Shown here piece after piece: positions 1 through 8,014 of a stretch of DNA of 26,156 bases (position 1 is its first letter; each line of letters opens with the position of its first letter). Location of the stretch: the NCBI GenBank assembly GCA_948505485.1, contig CAOPQH010000005.1, forward strand, positions 1-26,156. The letters are read 5' to 3'. The position numbers and the translations under genes were made by a program. The notes beneath the pieces were generated by a model. It saw only the letters and a list, made by a program, of their open reading frames with translations. It had not been told where the DNA came from and made no database searches. Source of the stretch: an uncultured Clostridia bacterium. Lineage in GTDB: Bacteria; Bacillota; Clostridia; TANB77; CAG-508.

Positions 1-69
1 AATAGTACACTTACCATTATCTAATCCTGTAACATTTTCTAATTCTTTAATAAATTTTTCCTTATTCAT
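1..69 (-). CDS. Partial small hypothetical protein, 5' end only
   Basis: Only the first 23 codons lie in the window; the gene continues beyond the left edge. The ATG at 69-67 follows a strong ribosome binding site (AGAAGGAG, minus strand, about 74-81) that starts right after the stop codon of the FtsX permease gene, leaving a 12-base gap. This makes it probably the last gene, or a later gene, of the tetR-ABC-FtsX operon. The visible peptide begins MNKEKFIKELENVTG and is hydrophilic and helix-prone. I do not recognise the family, and too little is present to assign a function. The good binding site and the unbroken frame support a real gene. Confidence 0.6.
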   Translation of the reverse strand, partial: MNKEKFIKELENVTGLDNGKCTI

Positions 70-81
70 TTTTCACTCCTT

Positions 82-2392
82 CTAATCTTTAATTAATGAA
101 TATACTGAAATTTTTTTAATCTTCTTTGCAAGTATTGTTGCAATGATGATTGTACTTAATATTAGTAAAACTACTATAATAAAAAATACTATAAACGGAT
201 ATTCAAAACTTACCTTGTATGCACCTACTGCTTTAAAAATCGCTATATATATTTTACTCATAAATATTTTACTTAATGCAAATCCTAGTATTGTTGATAT
301 AATAGTGCTTGGTATAAAACCACCCACTAACTGTCTTACTAACCCTTTATTTTCATACCCTATGGCTTTAAATATTCCAAGTTCTTGTTTTCTTCTTGTA
401 ATGATAGATGATATTACTATATATAAAATTAAATAAATTAATAATAAAGTAATCACAATAATTACAATGCATATGATACTTATTAGCGAAACATACATAT
501 TCATAGCTGAATCCATTGACTCTACATAGTTCATAGTAGAAATAATGTCTACTGCATATTTATCTTTAATTTGATTTATAAATTCTTCTGACTTTTGTTC
601 ATTTTCTAAATAAACATACATTGTATTTGGTAAATATGATGTATCCAATTTTTTATAACCATTTAAGGTCATTTCAATTATTTCACCAGAATAATTAACC
701 GATTGAACAAATCCGGACAACTTTATATTTATTCTCTATTCCATTTTTACTTAAAGTAATATAATCTCCAACATTTATATCATAAGTTTCTTTAATCTTA
801 CTTCCTATTGCTACTTCATTACTATTTTGGGGATTACTTCCTTCATAACACAAATCATTTCCAAGATTATCAAAGTTCTCTGCTACAAAAGTTTTATATG
901 AATTGTCTTTATAATTTAAAGTAGCATTTTCATCATAATAAAGAACATTTTTTACATTGTCTTGATTCTTTATTTCATTTCTTAAATCTTTTGTAGATGA
1001 AACAATAACCGATGGATGTTTTTCTACCAAAGTATTAATAAAATTAATAGGATTCATATTTATGTTATAAAATAATATTCCTATAAATGAAGATACGATA
1101 GTTATAAAAAATAGCACTATTCCAAGTAATATATTTTGCTTTTTAGTGTTCATAAAGTTTTTTAACATTAAAATCAAATTAATATTACCTTTTGTTTTTT
1201 CTATTTCAAAATGATTTTGATGGCTTTCATTTTCATTTAATCCTCTAATTGCATTTATAGGATTTAGTTTTTTTATTTTAAAAGATGCTGTAAATGTAAA
1301 TAAAATTATCAAACTTAAATTAATAAATAATACCAATACATTTGATAGTAAATCCATTTTTACTTTCCATATAAAACCTGACTGCATTTCTATAACCATA
1401 CTTAAAACTGGTAATATAAAGTAAGATACGCCTATACCTAATAAAGTAAATACTAAACCGCTTACTATATAAGGAAATATACTTGCAATTATTATTTCAT
1501 TGCTTGTGTATCCTAAAGCCTCTAATGTGCCCATATTTGCCATTTCTTCTTGAATTGATTGTTCTATTTTGAATTTACTTACAAATAAACTTATAATAAG
1601 CATGCACCCAGAAAATACCACAAGTATTAAAACTAATATATTTGAAATAGCAAGTCTTTGATTTTTTGCTTGTTGTTCATAATTTTTGCTTAAAACATTG
1701 ATATTTTTACTACTTAAATATTTAGATATATCTTTATAAGCAGAAGAGCTTTCCTCTCCTATGACAGAAATTGTAACAACTTTTTTATCTTTATTTTTTT
1801 GTAATAAATAATTATATGGCTCATTTTCTAAATATTCCCCAATAACAGATGATGTATAGTTACCATATTGCATTTCATTTACTACACCTTTAATGTTAAA
1901 AGTGTAAAGAATATTATCTATATTAAATTCATACTTGTCTTTTATATCTAAACTTGAATGTATAAATGTATAGTTTGAAAGATATATTCCGAAATCAATA
2001 TTATCCTTAGTTTCGTTTATTATTTCTCTTTTGTTTATGTTAGGAATATCACTTATGTTATAAAATATTTGATTTTGTTCTTGAGTAGAACCTTCCATAT
2101 CTACTGGAACAGTATGCATTACTCCTCTTTGTATTTGGGCATCTTTAATTCCTTTAATGTTTCTTATATCTTCGAGCAAACTATCTTCATATTCTGCACT
2201 TGGTATTGTAAAAAATGAGCTTGCAGTATTTAATCTATTAAATTCACTATCATAATCTTTACTAACATTGTTATTTAAGTGGATAGCACTAGAAAATAAT
2301 ACAGTCGCAATAAAAAGAATAATAGAAAAAGAGATGATGTCTTTTAAGTTTTTCCTAAAGAAATATTTTGATATGGCTATGGCTTTTTTCAA
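82..2392 (-). CDS. FtsX/MacB-type ABC transporter permease, needs +1 shift at CGG codon 560
   Basis: Membrane permease with two FtsX domains, probably exporting a peptide or antimicrobial or extracting a membrane substrate with the ATPase encoded just upstream. The first frame (2392-695, 565 codons) has TM segments near residues 18-38, 251-272, 303-330, 349-370 and 421-443, plus the FtsX motif GTLEALGY at 288-295. The second frame (down to 82) holds the second FtsX domain with motif ELGIFKAIGY and TM segments near 636-663, 689-709 and 733-755 of the joined protein. The frames join at codon CGG (713-715): ...KVV then GFVQSV..., giving about 769 residues, normal for the two-domain family. Without a shift, translation ends five codons later, in the extracytoplasmic part before the second FtsX domain. 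The start is TTG at 2392-2390, three bases after the ATPase stop, preceded by a run of seven G. Both halves look under selection, so I treat it as one working gene; a frameshifted pseudogene is the alternative. Confidence 0.8.
713..715 (-). other. Putative +1 recoding site, CGG codon in FtsX permease
   Basis: Minus-strand context is AAA GTT GTC CGG ATT. Reading on in frame gives R-I-C-S-I-G and then a stop. Dropping the C gives GTC GGA TTT GTT, that is V-G-F-V-Q, which continues into the intact second FtsX domain. The resulting Lys-Val-Val-Gly stretch is typical of the extracytoplasmic domain in this family. No Shine-Dalgarno-like stimulator or obvious downstream pseudoknot is visible. Confidence 0.7.
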
Positions 2393-2394
2393 TA

Positions 2395-3153
2395 TTACCC
2401 CCCCATCTCTTTTAAGAATTTATCTAATTTTTCATTTCTTTCTTCATCATTTTTTGTATATTTACTTAAAGAAAGTTCACCAAATATTTTTCCATCTTTT
2501 AAATAGATAATTCTATTACCACGAATAGCACTTTTTTTATCGTGTGTAACCATAATAATACTTTGACCATTATTATTTAATTCAGTCAAGACATCAAGTA
2601 CAGCAGTAGAATTTTCAGAATTTAACGCTCCTGTTGGCTCATCTGCAAATATAACAGCTGGATTATTTATTGCAGCTCTTACAATTCCTGCTCTTTGGCA
2701 TTCTCCACCTGATACTTGATTCATGTTCTTTTTATATGTAAGTTGTGGAATATTAACTTTTTTAAACAATTCTTTTGCTTTTCTAATTGTTTCTTTTTTA
2801 TTATTACTAACAAGTAATCCAGATGTCAATACATTATCCATTAAGCTCATTTTGTCAAGCATATATATTTGTTGGAAAACAAAACCACAATTTTTTCTTC
2901 TAAAAATCGCAAGCTTATCATTGCTCATTTTGCTAATATCTTTACCTTTAAATATGATTTCTCCACTTGTTACTTTATCCATTCCAGACAAACAATACAT
3001 TAAAGTTGATTTACCTGCTCCACTCGATCCCATTATAATTGTAAAATCATTATCATAGATGTCTAAATCTAAATTGTTAATTATGATCTGGTCGATATCG
3101 CCATTTTTAAAACTTTTAATTAAATTTTTCGCACTTATAATTTTTTCTTTCAT
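2395..3153 (-). CDS. ABC transporter ATP-binding protein (MacB/LolD type)
   Basis: Cytoplasmic ATPase subunit that powers the FtsX-type permease encoded immediately downstream. In its 252 residues the Walker A motif GSSGAGKST is at 42-50, the Q-loop FQQ near 93-95, the signature VSGGE at 147-151, Walker B VIFADEP at 167-173 (catalytic Glu in DEP) and the switch His at 204. The LSGGQ signature reads VSGGE, a common variant in MacB/LolD relatives. The length and the short C-terminal extension fit this export-type subfamily. The start ATG at 3153 lies one base after the tetR stop, with an AGGAGGATT binding site inside the end of tetR, so the two are translationally close. The permease begins three bases after this stop. 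Substrate unknown; antimicrobial peptide export or resistance is an inference from family and TetR linkage. Confidence 0.93.
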   Translation of the reverse strand: MKEKIISAKNLIKSFKNGDIDQIIINNLDLDIYDNDFTIIMGSSGAGKSTLMYCLSGMDKVTSGEIIFKGKDISKMSNDKLAIFRRKNCGFVFQQIYMLDKMSLMDNVLTSGLLVSNNKKETIRKAKELFKKVNIPQLTYKKNMNQVSGGECQRAGIVRAAINNPAVIFADEPTGALNSENSTAVLDVLTELNNNGQSIIMVTHDKKSAIRGNRIIYLKDGKIFGELSLSKYTKNDEERNEKLDKFLKEMGG

Positions 3154-3154
3154 C

Positions 3155-3751
3155 TTAATCCTCCTTGATTAATTTTGTTATAAATGATAGTGTCCCTGTC
3201 TTGGCACCATATATTTTTTCTAGTGTATCAATGAATACTAAAACTTGTTTTTCATTTATTTCACCATGATCAAACATTTCGTTACTTAATATTAAAGTCA
3301 TTCTAACTCTTTCTTCAATATTATCATCTAAGTTAAATAATCCTTCTTTTTTAGCTTCTCTTACTATTTCAGAAAGTATTGGTACTGCTTCTTCTATAAT
3401 TCTATTATTTATTTTTTGATGTAAAATAATATTTTCTTTTTCATGTATTGCATCTTGCATAGATTGCTCTTTTGGTGTAACTCGAAGAGCCAAAATAGTA
3501 TAAACTAATTTCTCTTGTATTTTTAAATCAGATTGTAATATTTGTTTTGCTTTTTCTACACCAGCATCAATCATCATATTAACAACTTCTTCTAGCATTT
3601 GTTCTTTACTTTCAAAATGATAATAATATGTACCTTTAGCAATTCCTGCTTTTGCAATTATTTCATCTACTGAGGTATTTTCGTATCCTTTAGTAATAAA
3701 TAATTCATATGCTATTTTAATTAGTTCCTTTTTTCTTACTTCCTTTTTCAT
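3155..3751 (-). CDS. TetR/AcrR family transcriptional regulator
   Basis: A 198-residue one-component repressor, probably controlling its own operon with the downstream ABC transporter. The N-terminal helix-turn-helix occupies about residues 9-55, with the typical TetR signature SVDEIIAKAGIAKGTYYYHF near 27-46, followed by a helical ligand-binding domain. The start ATG (3751-3749) has a clear AAAAAAGGAG binding site. The upstream region has a near-consensus sigma-A promoter flanked by two palindromic boxes of the form GACT-N3-AGTC, the expected arrangement for autorepression. The inducer cannot be read from sequence. Family assignment is secure; regulation of the transporter operon is inferred from position and the boxes. 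Confidence 0.93.
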   Translation of the reverse strand: MKKEVRKKELIKIAYELFITKGYENTSVDEIIAKAGIAKGTYYYHFESKEQMLEEVVNMMIDAGVEKAKQILQSDLKIQEKLVYTILALRVTPKEQSMQDAIHEKENIILHQKINNRIIEEAVPILSEIVREAKKEGLFNLDDNIEERVRMTLILSNEMFDHGEINEKQVLVFIDTLEKIYGAKTGTLSFITKLIKED

Positions 3752-3769
3752 ATTGAGTCTCCTTTTTTA

Positions 3770-3841
3770 GACTATTAGTCGGTTTTAGTATAAGTATATT
3801 CTTATTTTTTTATTTAGTCAATACTTTTTCGACTAAAAGTC
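3770..3841 (-). promoter_or_regulatory. tetR operon promoter with two palindromic operator boxes
   Basis: On the minus strand a near-consensus promoter is visible: -35 TTGACT (plus 3816-3821), a 17-base spacer and -10 TATACT (plus 3793-3798). Two copies of the palindrome GACT-N3-AGTC flank it: 3831-3841 just upstream of the -35 and 3770-3780 just downstream of the expected start site. The surrounding bases extend the two copies into an inverted pair about 60 bases apart. A TetR dimer on each box would block the promoter or loop it. Box identity is inferred from symmetry and position. Confidence 0.75.
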
Positions 3842-3871
3842 TAAAAAAAGCAAATCATAAATATGATTTGC
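3842..3871 (-). terminator. Rho-independent terminator after the deoxyribosyltransferase-like gene
   Basis: A perfect 9-bp stem (GCAAATCAT / ATGATTTGC, 3850-3858 and 3863-3871) with a 4-base loop is followed on the minus strand by seven T (plus 3843-3849). It lies about 24 bases after the stop of the gene at 3895-4203 and just upstream of the tetR promoter, insulating the two units. Confidence 0.8.
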
Positions 3872-3894
3872 TTTATAAATTGTAAGTTATCGCT

Positions 3895-4203
3895 TTAATT
3901 TTCTTTTATCAATTCTGTATAATATATAATTTCTTTGCCTAATTCTTTTGCATACTCTATTTCTAAATTTGTGCTATTTCCAATATAGTTATTTACATTT
4001 ATGACTAATATAGCATCAGATAATTCTATTCTTTTAAAATGTGCCTCTTTTAGTTTTATCAATTGTTCTTTTGTTCTTTCAATATTCTCTATTACTGGAT
4101 AAACAGGTGTAAGAATACAATTGCCCTCTAATGCCATTCTTTCTGCAATCATCATCATTTCTTTTTGAAATTTTAAACTTCCACATAATGTTATTATTTT
4201 CAT
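3895..4203 (-). CDS. Nucleoside 2-deoxyribosyltransferase-like protein
   Basis: A small protein of about 102 residues with the Rossmann-like fold signature of the nucleoside 2-deoxyribosyltransferase / DUF4406 group: an N-terminal beta strand with CGSLKFQ (the GS-R/K-F phosphate/ribose loop), a central SDAILVIN strand, and GNSTNLEIEYAKELGK matching the G-T-x-x-E-x-x-x-A motif that carries the catalytic Glu. A frame-compatible ATG lies two codons upstream (4209), but the AGGAG site at 4213-4217 is too close to it; the ATG at 4203 has a proper 8-base spacing and gives the usual MKIITLCGS start. It may salvage or clean up nucleosides or nucleotides. Its neighbour is a house-cleaning NTP pyrophosphatase gene, which fits a nucleotide-hygiene role, but substrate and activity are not shown by the sequence. 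Confidence 0.75.
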   Translation of the reverse strand: MKIITLCGSLKFQKEMMMIAERMALEGNCILTPVYPVIENIERTKEQLIKLKEAHFKRIELSDAILVINVNNYIGNSTNLEIEYAKELGKEIIYYTELIKEN

Positions 4204-4224
4204 TATCATATCTCCTAATTTGAA

Positions 4225-4801
4225 CTATTTATCTTTTTCATACCACTTTGCAAATTCTTGCATTGCCTGTACTGAACCATCAGTTTTTCTTCTATCTTCT
4301 CTTTCCTTAGCATCCATTTCAGCTAATGTTTTTTCAAAACCTTTAGGTTTAAAAATATACCATAAATCTGACCATTTTTCTTCTCTATTCAACCCTTTAA
4401 TAGTCTCCGATAAATTTCCGTGGATGTTTTCCATAAAAATAATGTATTTCTTTTCCATCGTGATATGCTAAACATTCATTAAAAGCACAACTTCTATTTT
4501 CTTTATCTTCCATTAATTTTAGTATTCCATTTATTCCTATAGTATCTAATGAAAAATTTACAAAGGCTCTTGGGAAACCATTCAATTCATCAATTCTAAA
4601 ATCGGTGTCCAATGCTATACATGGTTTCTTTACTATTTCATATGCTTGTTTAACTTTAGCTGTTGCTATCTCTTTAATATCATCACTTCTAGGTTCATCT
4701 AATTCGTAATTAAATATTGTAAATTTTAAATTCTTAAAATACCTCTCTGCCGATTTTATTTTTCCTGTATTGTGTGTTACAAAAACAATTTCATTATCCA
4801 T
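4225..4801 (-). CDS. Ham1/RdgB-type non-canonical purine NTP pyrophosphatase, needs +1 shift at CGG codon 128
   Basis: House-cleaning enzyme family that hydrolyses dITP/XTP to monophosphates. The first frame (4801-4397, 134 codons) has the N-terminal THNTGK motif at 9-14, LNGFPRAF near 73-80 and FYGKHP at 122-127. The second frame ends at 4225 and supplies GNLSETIKG and the C-terminal domain. Skipping the C of CGG (4418-4420) joins them as KHP-GNLSE, about 191 residues, the normal family length, and restores the conserved Gly before the (I/L)SE motif. Without a shift, a stop follows seven codons later. One oddity is that the usual acidic DSG motif of the active site reads LDTDF (64-68), so catalysis may be altered or lost. 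The start at 4801 has a GGAG site 10 bases upstream. Either a functional recoded gene or a decaying one; the joined length favours the former. Confidence 0.7.
4418..4420 (-). other. Putative +1 recoding site, CGG codon in Ham1/RdgB gene
   Basis: Minus-strand context is AAA CAT CCA CGG AAA TTT. In frame this gives H-P-R-K-F and a stop seven codons after the CGG. Dropping the C gives CCA GGA AAT TTA TCG GAG, that is P-G-N-L-S-E, matching the family pattern of a conserved Gly two residues before the (I/L)SE motif. Removing a different C (giving CAT CAC GGA) would restore the same downstream frame, so the exact skipped base is not fixed here. Confidence 0.65.
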
Positions 4802-5119
4802 TTTACTATTTCTCCATTCTAAACGACAAATTACTATTTGTTGTTATTATCATAATAACATAAAGCAATATAATTTTATTCAATTTATTAACTACATCTT
4901 CCAGTTTTGCCCAAACTAGTTTAACATATTTTTCAATTTATTCACATAATTTTTTGCCAATATCTGCACTATATCTAATAAATACATTTTTGATTTTAAT
5001 TTCATTTGTTATTTTGTTAATACCTTTTTATTCCAACTTTTCTTATTGCATTTAGGACATTTCATATATCTTGTTCTTCCAAAGTGCATTTAAAATAATA
5101 TACTACTATTTATTATAGA
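4802..5119. other. 318-base intergenic region with apparent gene debris
   Basis: No complete gene is visible between the pyrophosphatase start and the nrdG stop. On the minus strand there is a short zinc-ribbon fragment (5009-5089). Downstream of it, toward 4810, short open stretches in different frames are interrupted by stops; one reads VFIRYSADIGKKLCE before a stop. This looks like the eroded end of a former gene, but no family can be named. No terminator hairpin for nrdG is obvious here. Confidence 0.4.
5009..5089 (-). pseudogene. Zinc-ribbon C-terminal remnant, 26 codons
   Basis: A short minus-strand frame begins at an ATG (5089-5087) that directly follows an in-frame TAA and encodes FGRTRYMKCPKCNKKSW plus a basic tail ending at 5009. 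The CPKC pair and the following KKSW resemble the C-terminal zinc-ribbon tail found after membrane segments in several small clostridial membrane proteins. There is no ribosome binding site, so it is more likely the leftover 3' end of a deleted gene than a real micro-protein. Confidence 0.35.
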
Positions 5120-5611
5120 TTAATTTAGTTCTATAACTTTATTATTAATTACACTTTGTTGAACATCAATAACTCTTTGATTAGAAGATCCTTTCCATTT
5201 TAAAGTAGGATTATGCAATTCTTCTACATATTGTCCATCTATCAAAACATCTAAATATTTAGTAACTTCTTTATCTTTTAAATATTCGTCAAATTTAAAA
5301 CCTGACCAAGCCCATATATCTTTGTTTGGAAACTTTTCTTTGAATTTTTTCGCTAATTTTGTTGTTCCCTCTATATTATTAGGATGCATAGGCTCTCCTC
5401 CTAAAATAGATAGTCCATCTATATTTTCATTGTCACATAATTCTAATACCTTATCTATTGTATTGTCTGTAAATTCTTTTCCACCATTAAAATCATGTGT
5501 TTCAGGATTAAAACAATTTTTGCAATTAAAACTACACCCTTGCATAAATATTGATACTCTTACTCCTTTTCCGTTAGAAATGTCCATTTTTCTTATTTTA
5601 CTATATCTCAT
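5120..5611 (-). CDS. nrdG: Anaerobic ribonucleoside-triphosphate reductase activating protein (radical SAM)
   Basis: Radical-SAM activase that uses a [4Fe-4S] cluster and S-adenosylmethionine to install the glycyl radical on NrdD. In its 163 residues the cluster-binding CX3CX2C motif is C26-SFN-C30-KN-C33 within IFMQGCSFNCKNCFNPETHD. The SAM-binding GGEP-type motif is visible as LSILGGEPMHP, and the WAWSGFKFDE segment is typical of NrdG. The length is normal for short NrdG proteins. It lies 66 bases downstream of nrdD on the same strand, the usual nrdDG arrangement. The start ATG has an AAGGAAGGA site with a long spacer of about 11 bases. Function is well supported by motif and neighbour. Confidence 0.95.
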   Translation of the reverse strand: MRYSKIRKMDISNGKGVRVSIFMQGCSFNCKNCFNPETHDFNGGKEFTDNTIDKVLELCDNENIDGLSILGGEPMHPNNIEGTTKLAKKFKEKFPNKDIWAWSGFKFDEYLKDKEVTKYLDVLIDGQYVEELHNPTLKWKGSSNQRVIDVQQSVINNKVIELN

Positions 5612-5677
5612 TTTATTGTTATTCCTTCCTTGAATTATACAAACTGTAGTTGAAAAAACTTAAATTTTACAACATCA

Positions 5678-7870
5678 TTATTCAGCATCTTTATTATCAA
5701 TATGTAAAACTCTTTCTTTTATTTCTTGTGTTCTTCCTTTATTCCAGAAATTTGTTCCTATATATCCACAAGTTCTTCTTGCTACATTTAATGTATTGTG
5801 ATCTCTATTTCCACAATTTGGACAATACCAATTTAAATCATCATCAATTAATATTTCTCCTGTATATCCACATTCTTGACAGTAATCAGATTTTGTATTA
5901 AGCTCTGCATACATAATATTGTCATATATAAATTTCATAACATTTATAATAGCATCTAAATTATTTTGTAAATTTGGAGTTTCAATATATGAAATTGCTC
6001 CTCCTGGGCTTAACATTTGAAATTCACTTTCTAATTTTAGTTTAGTAAATGCGTCTATTTCTTCAAATACTGGTACATGGTATGAATTTGTAATGTAATT
6101 TTTATCTGTTACTCCCTCTACTGTTCCAAAACGCTCTTTTAAACATTTTGCAAATTTATAAGTTGTAGATTCTATTGGAGTTCCATATACTGAATAGTCT
6201 ATATCTTCTTCTTGTTTCCATTTCTTCGTTGCATCATTTAAATGTTGCATTATTTTTAATCCAAATTCTTTACCTTCTCCATTATCTGTATGTGAATGTC
6301 CTGTCATATATTTTACACATTCATATAATCCTGCATAACCAAGAGAAATTGTTGAATAACCATGATGTAATAATTCATGTATGCTTTCACCTGGTTTAAG
6401 TCTTGCTAATCCTCCGTCTTGCCATAAAATTGGTGCAACATCACTTGTTGCATTGCTTAATCTTTTATGTCTTATTTGTAAAGCTTTATGACATAGCTCT
6501 AATCTTTCATCAAATATATCCCAGAACTTGTCCATATCTTTGTCTGAAGATAATGCTATATCAGGTAAATTAATTGTTACAACTCCTTGATTAAATCTTC
6601 CATAATACTTTCCTTTTGTTTTATCATAATTTTTAGCTTTTGATATATTTCCTAAACTAATTGATCTGTCTGGAGTAAGGAATGATCTACATCCCATACA
6701 AGGATAACATTCTCCATCTCCAAATTCATTTTTCTTTAATTCTTTCATAACTTTTTCAGAAATATAATCTGGAACCATTCTTTTAGCAGTACATTCTGCT
6801 GCAAGTTTTGTTAAATAATAATATTTACTATTTTCGTTTATTGTATCTTCTTCAAGAACATATAATAGTTTTGGAAATGCTGGTGTAACATAAACTCCTT
6901 TTGTATTTTTGAATCCTAATATTCTTTGTTTTAAGAATTCTTCTATAATCATTGCAAGTTCTTTTTTATATTCTTCTGTTTCTCCTAAATACATAAATAC
7001 ACTTAAAAATGGTGCTTGTCCATTTGTATTTGTCATTGAATTTACTTGATAATTGAATGTTTGCACTCCATCTGAAACTTCTTTTTTTGTATCTTGCTCT
7101 GCAAATTTTTTGCAATCTTCTTCTTTTAAGTTTCTTTCTTTATATTTTTTATAATATTTTTCATAACTAAATCTTACAAAAGGAGCTAAATGCGTAAGTG
7201 ATATTGTTGCTCCACCATAACTAGAAGATGTAATTGCTAATATTATTTGTGTTGCTATTGTTGCTGCTGTTATAAATCTATGTGGCCTTTCTATCATTAC
7301 TCCATTTATAACTGTTCCGTTTTGAAGCATATCATCTAAATTTATTAATTCGCAGTTATGTAACGCATTTTGTGCAAAATAATCTGCATCATGAAAATGT
7401 ATAATTCCTTCGTCATGTGCCTTTACGATTTCTTCTGGAAGAAAAAATCTTCTAGTTATATCTGTACTTGTTATTCCTGCTAAGTAATCTCTTTGTGTTG
7501 TTACTAACATAGCATTTTTATTGGAATTTTCACTATTCCAATATTCACTTTCTCCATCAATTAATTCTTTAATTGTTTGGTCTGTTGTATTTGCTTTTCT
7601 AACTAATTCTCTAGTATAACGATATGTTATATATTTTTTTGCTAATTGATATTTTCCAAATTCCATTAATTTTTCTTCTATTATATCTTGAATATCTTCA
7701 ACAAGTATTCTTTTTTTGTTTAATTCTTCTATATATTCAATTATTTCTTGTATTTGTTGCTTTGTCGCCTTTTCCTTTCCTTTTACTTCTTCGTTTGCCT
7801 TATCTATTGCTATTTCGATTTTAGTTGAATCATAATCTACTATGTGTCCATCTCTTTTTACTATTTTCAT
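5678..7870 (-). CDS. nrdD: Anaerobic (class III) ribonucleoside-triphosphate reductase
   Basis: Oxygen-sensitive glycyl-radical enzyme that reduces ribonucleotides to deoxyribonucleotides. I place the start at the ATG at 7870, which has a GGGGGAG site nine bases upstream; an upstream ATG at 7888 would put that site inside the coding region. The 730-residue product has an N-terminal ATP-cone (about 1-90, beginning MKIVKRDGHIV), the catalytic barrel with a Cys-rich segment ECYPCMGCRSF, the zinc site formed by CQECG and CPNCG near the C-terminus, and the glycyl-radical loop RRTCGYIG with the radical Gly at about 702. All are intact and the length is normal. It forms an operon with nrdG and is divergent from a Crp/Fnr regulator. 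Its presence indicates anaerobic DNA precursor synthesis. Confidence 0.97.
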   Translation of the reverse strand: MKIVKRDGHIVDYDSTKIEIAIDKANEEVKGKEKATKQQIQEIIEYIEELNKKRILVEDIQDIIEEKLMEFGKYQLAKKYITYRYTRELVRKANTTDQTIKELIDGESEYWNSENSNKNAMLVTTQRDYLAGITSTDITRRFFLPEEIVKAHDEGIIHFHDADYFAQNALHNCELINLDDMLQNGTVINGVMIERPHRFITAATIATQIILAITSSSYGGATISLTHLAPFVRFSYEKYYKKYKERNLKEEDCKKFAEQDTKKEVSDGVQTFNYQVNSMTNTNGQAPFLSVFMYLGETEEYKKELAMIIEEFLKQRILGFKNTKGVYVTPAFPKLLYVLEEDTINENSKYYYLTKLAAECTAKRMVPDYISEKVMKELKKNEFGDGECYPCMGCRSFLTPDRSISLGNISKAKNYDKTKGKYYGRFNQGVVTINLPDIALSSDKDMDKFWDIFDERLELCHKALQIRHKRLSNATSDVAPILWQDGGLARLKPGESIHELLHHGYSTISLGYAGLYECVKYMTGHSHTDNGEGKEFGLKIMQHLNDATKKWKQEEDIDYSVYGTPIESTTYKFAKCLKERFGTVEGVTDKNYITNSYHVPVFEEIDAFTKLKLESEFQMLSPGGAISYIETPNLQNNLDAIINVMKFIYDNIMYAELNTKSDYCQECGYTGEILIDDDLNWYCPNCGNRDHNTLNVARRTCGYIGTNFWNKGRTQEIKERVLHIDNKDAE

Positions 7871-7901
7871 TTCTTCTTTCTCCCCCATGTATTTTTTTAG
7901 A

Positions 7902-7960
7902 AAAACAATATTTTTTTGTTTTGTCTAATAGATTATAAAAACAACTTTATAAAAAAATAA
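7902..7960 (-). promoter_or_regulatory. Likely nrdD promoter and adjacent inverted repeat
   Basis: The minus strand shows a consensus -10 TATAAT (plus 7932-7937) with a weak -35 TTTATT at 7955-7960, spacer 17. Just downstream of the expected start site is an inverted repeat AAAACAA-N7-TTGTTTT (7902-7922), placed where a repressor such as NrdR could act. It does not match the NrdR box closely, so the regulator is unknown. Confidence 0.35.
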
Positions 7961-7978
7961 AGGTGCAATTGCACCTTT
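7959..7978. promoter_or_regulatory. Perfect 20-bp palindrome between nrdD and the Crp/Fnr gene
   Basis: The sequence AAAGGTGCAA is followed by its exact reverse complement with no spacer, so the whole 20 bases are self-complementary around GGTGCAATTGCACC. Its right half contains TTGCAC, which sits 17 bases upstream of a TAAAAT -10 (7992-7997) for the plus-strand regulator gene. That position fits an operator overlapping the regulator's own -35. As RNA it could also act as a terminator with the following T-run, but no plus-strand gene lies upstream to terminate. Confidence 0.55.
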
Positions 7979-8014
7979 TTTAAAAATATGGTAAAATATT
8001 TTTGGGTGATAAAT

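Noticed and set aside
5678..7888. Plus-strand reading frames inside nrdD, the ABC exporter genes and other minus-strand genes
   Set aside because: They lack ribosome binding sites, have hydrophobic low-complexity composition typical of antisense frames, and overlap genes with clear family motifs.
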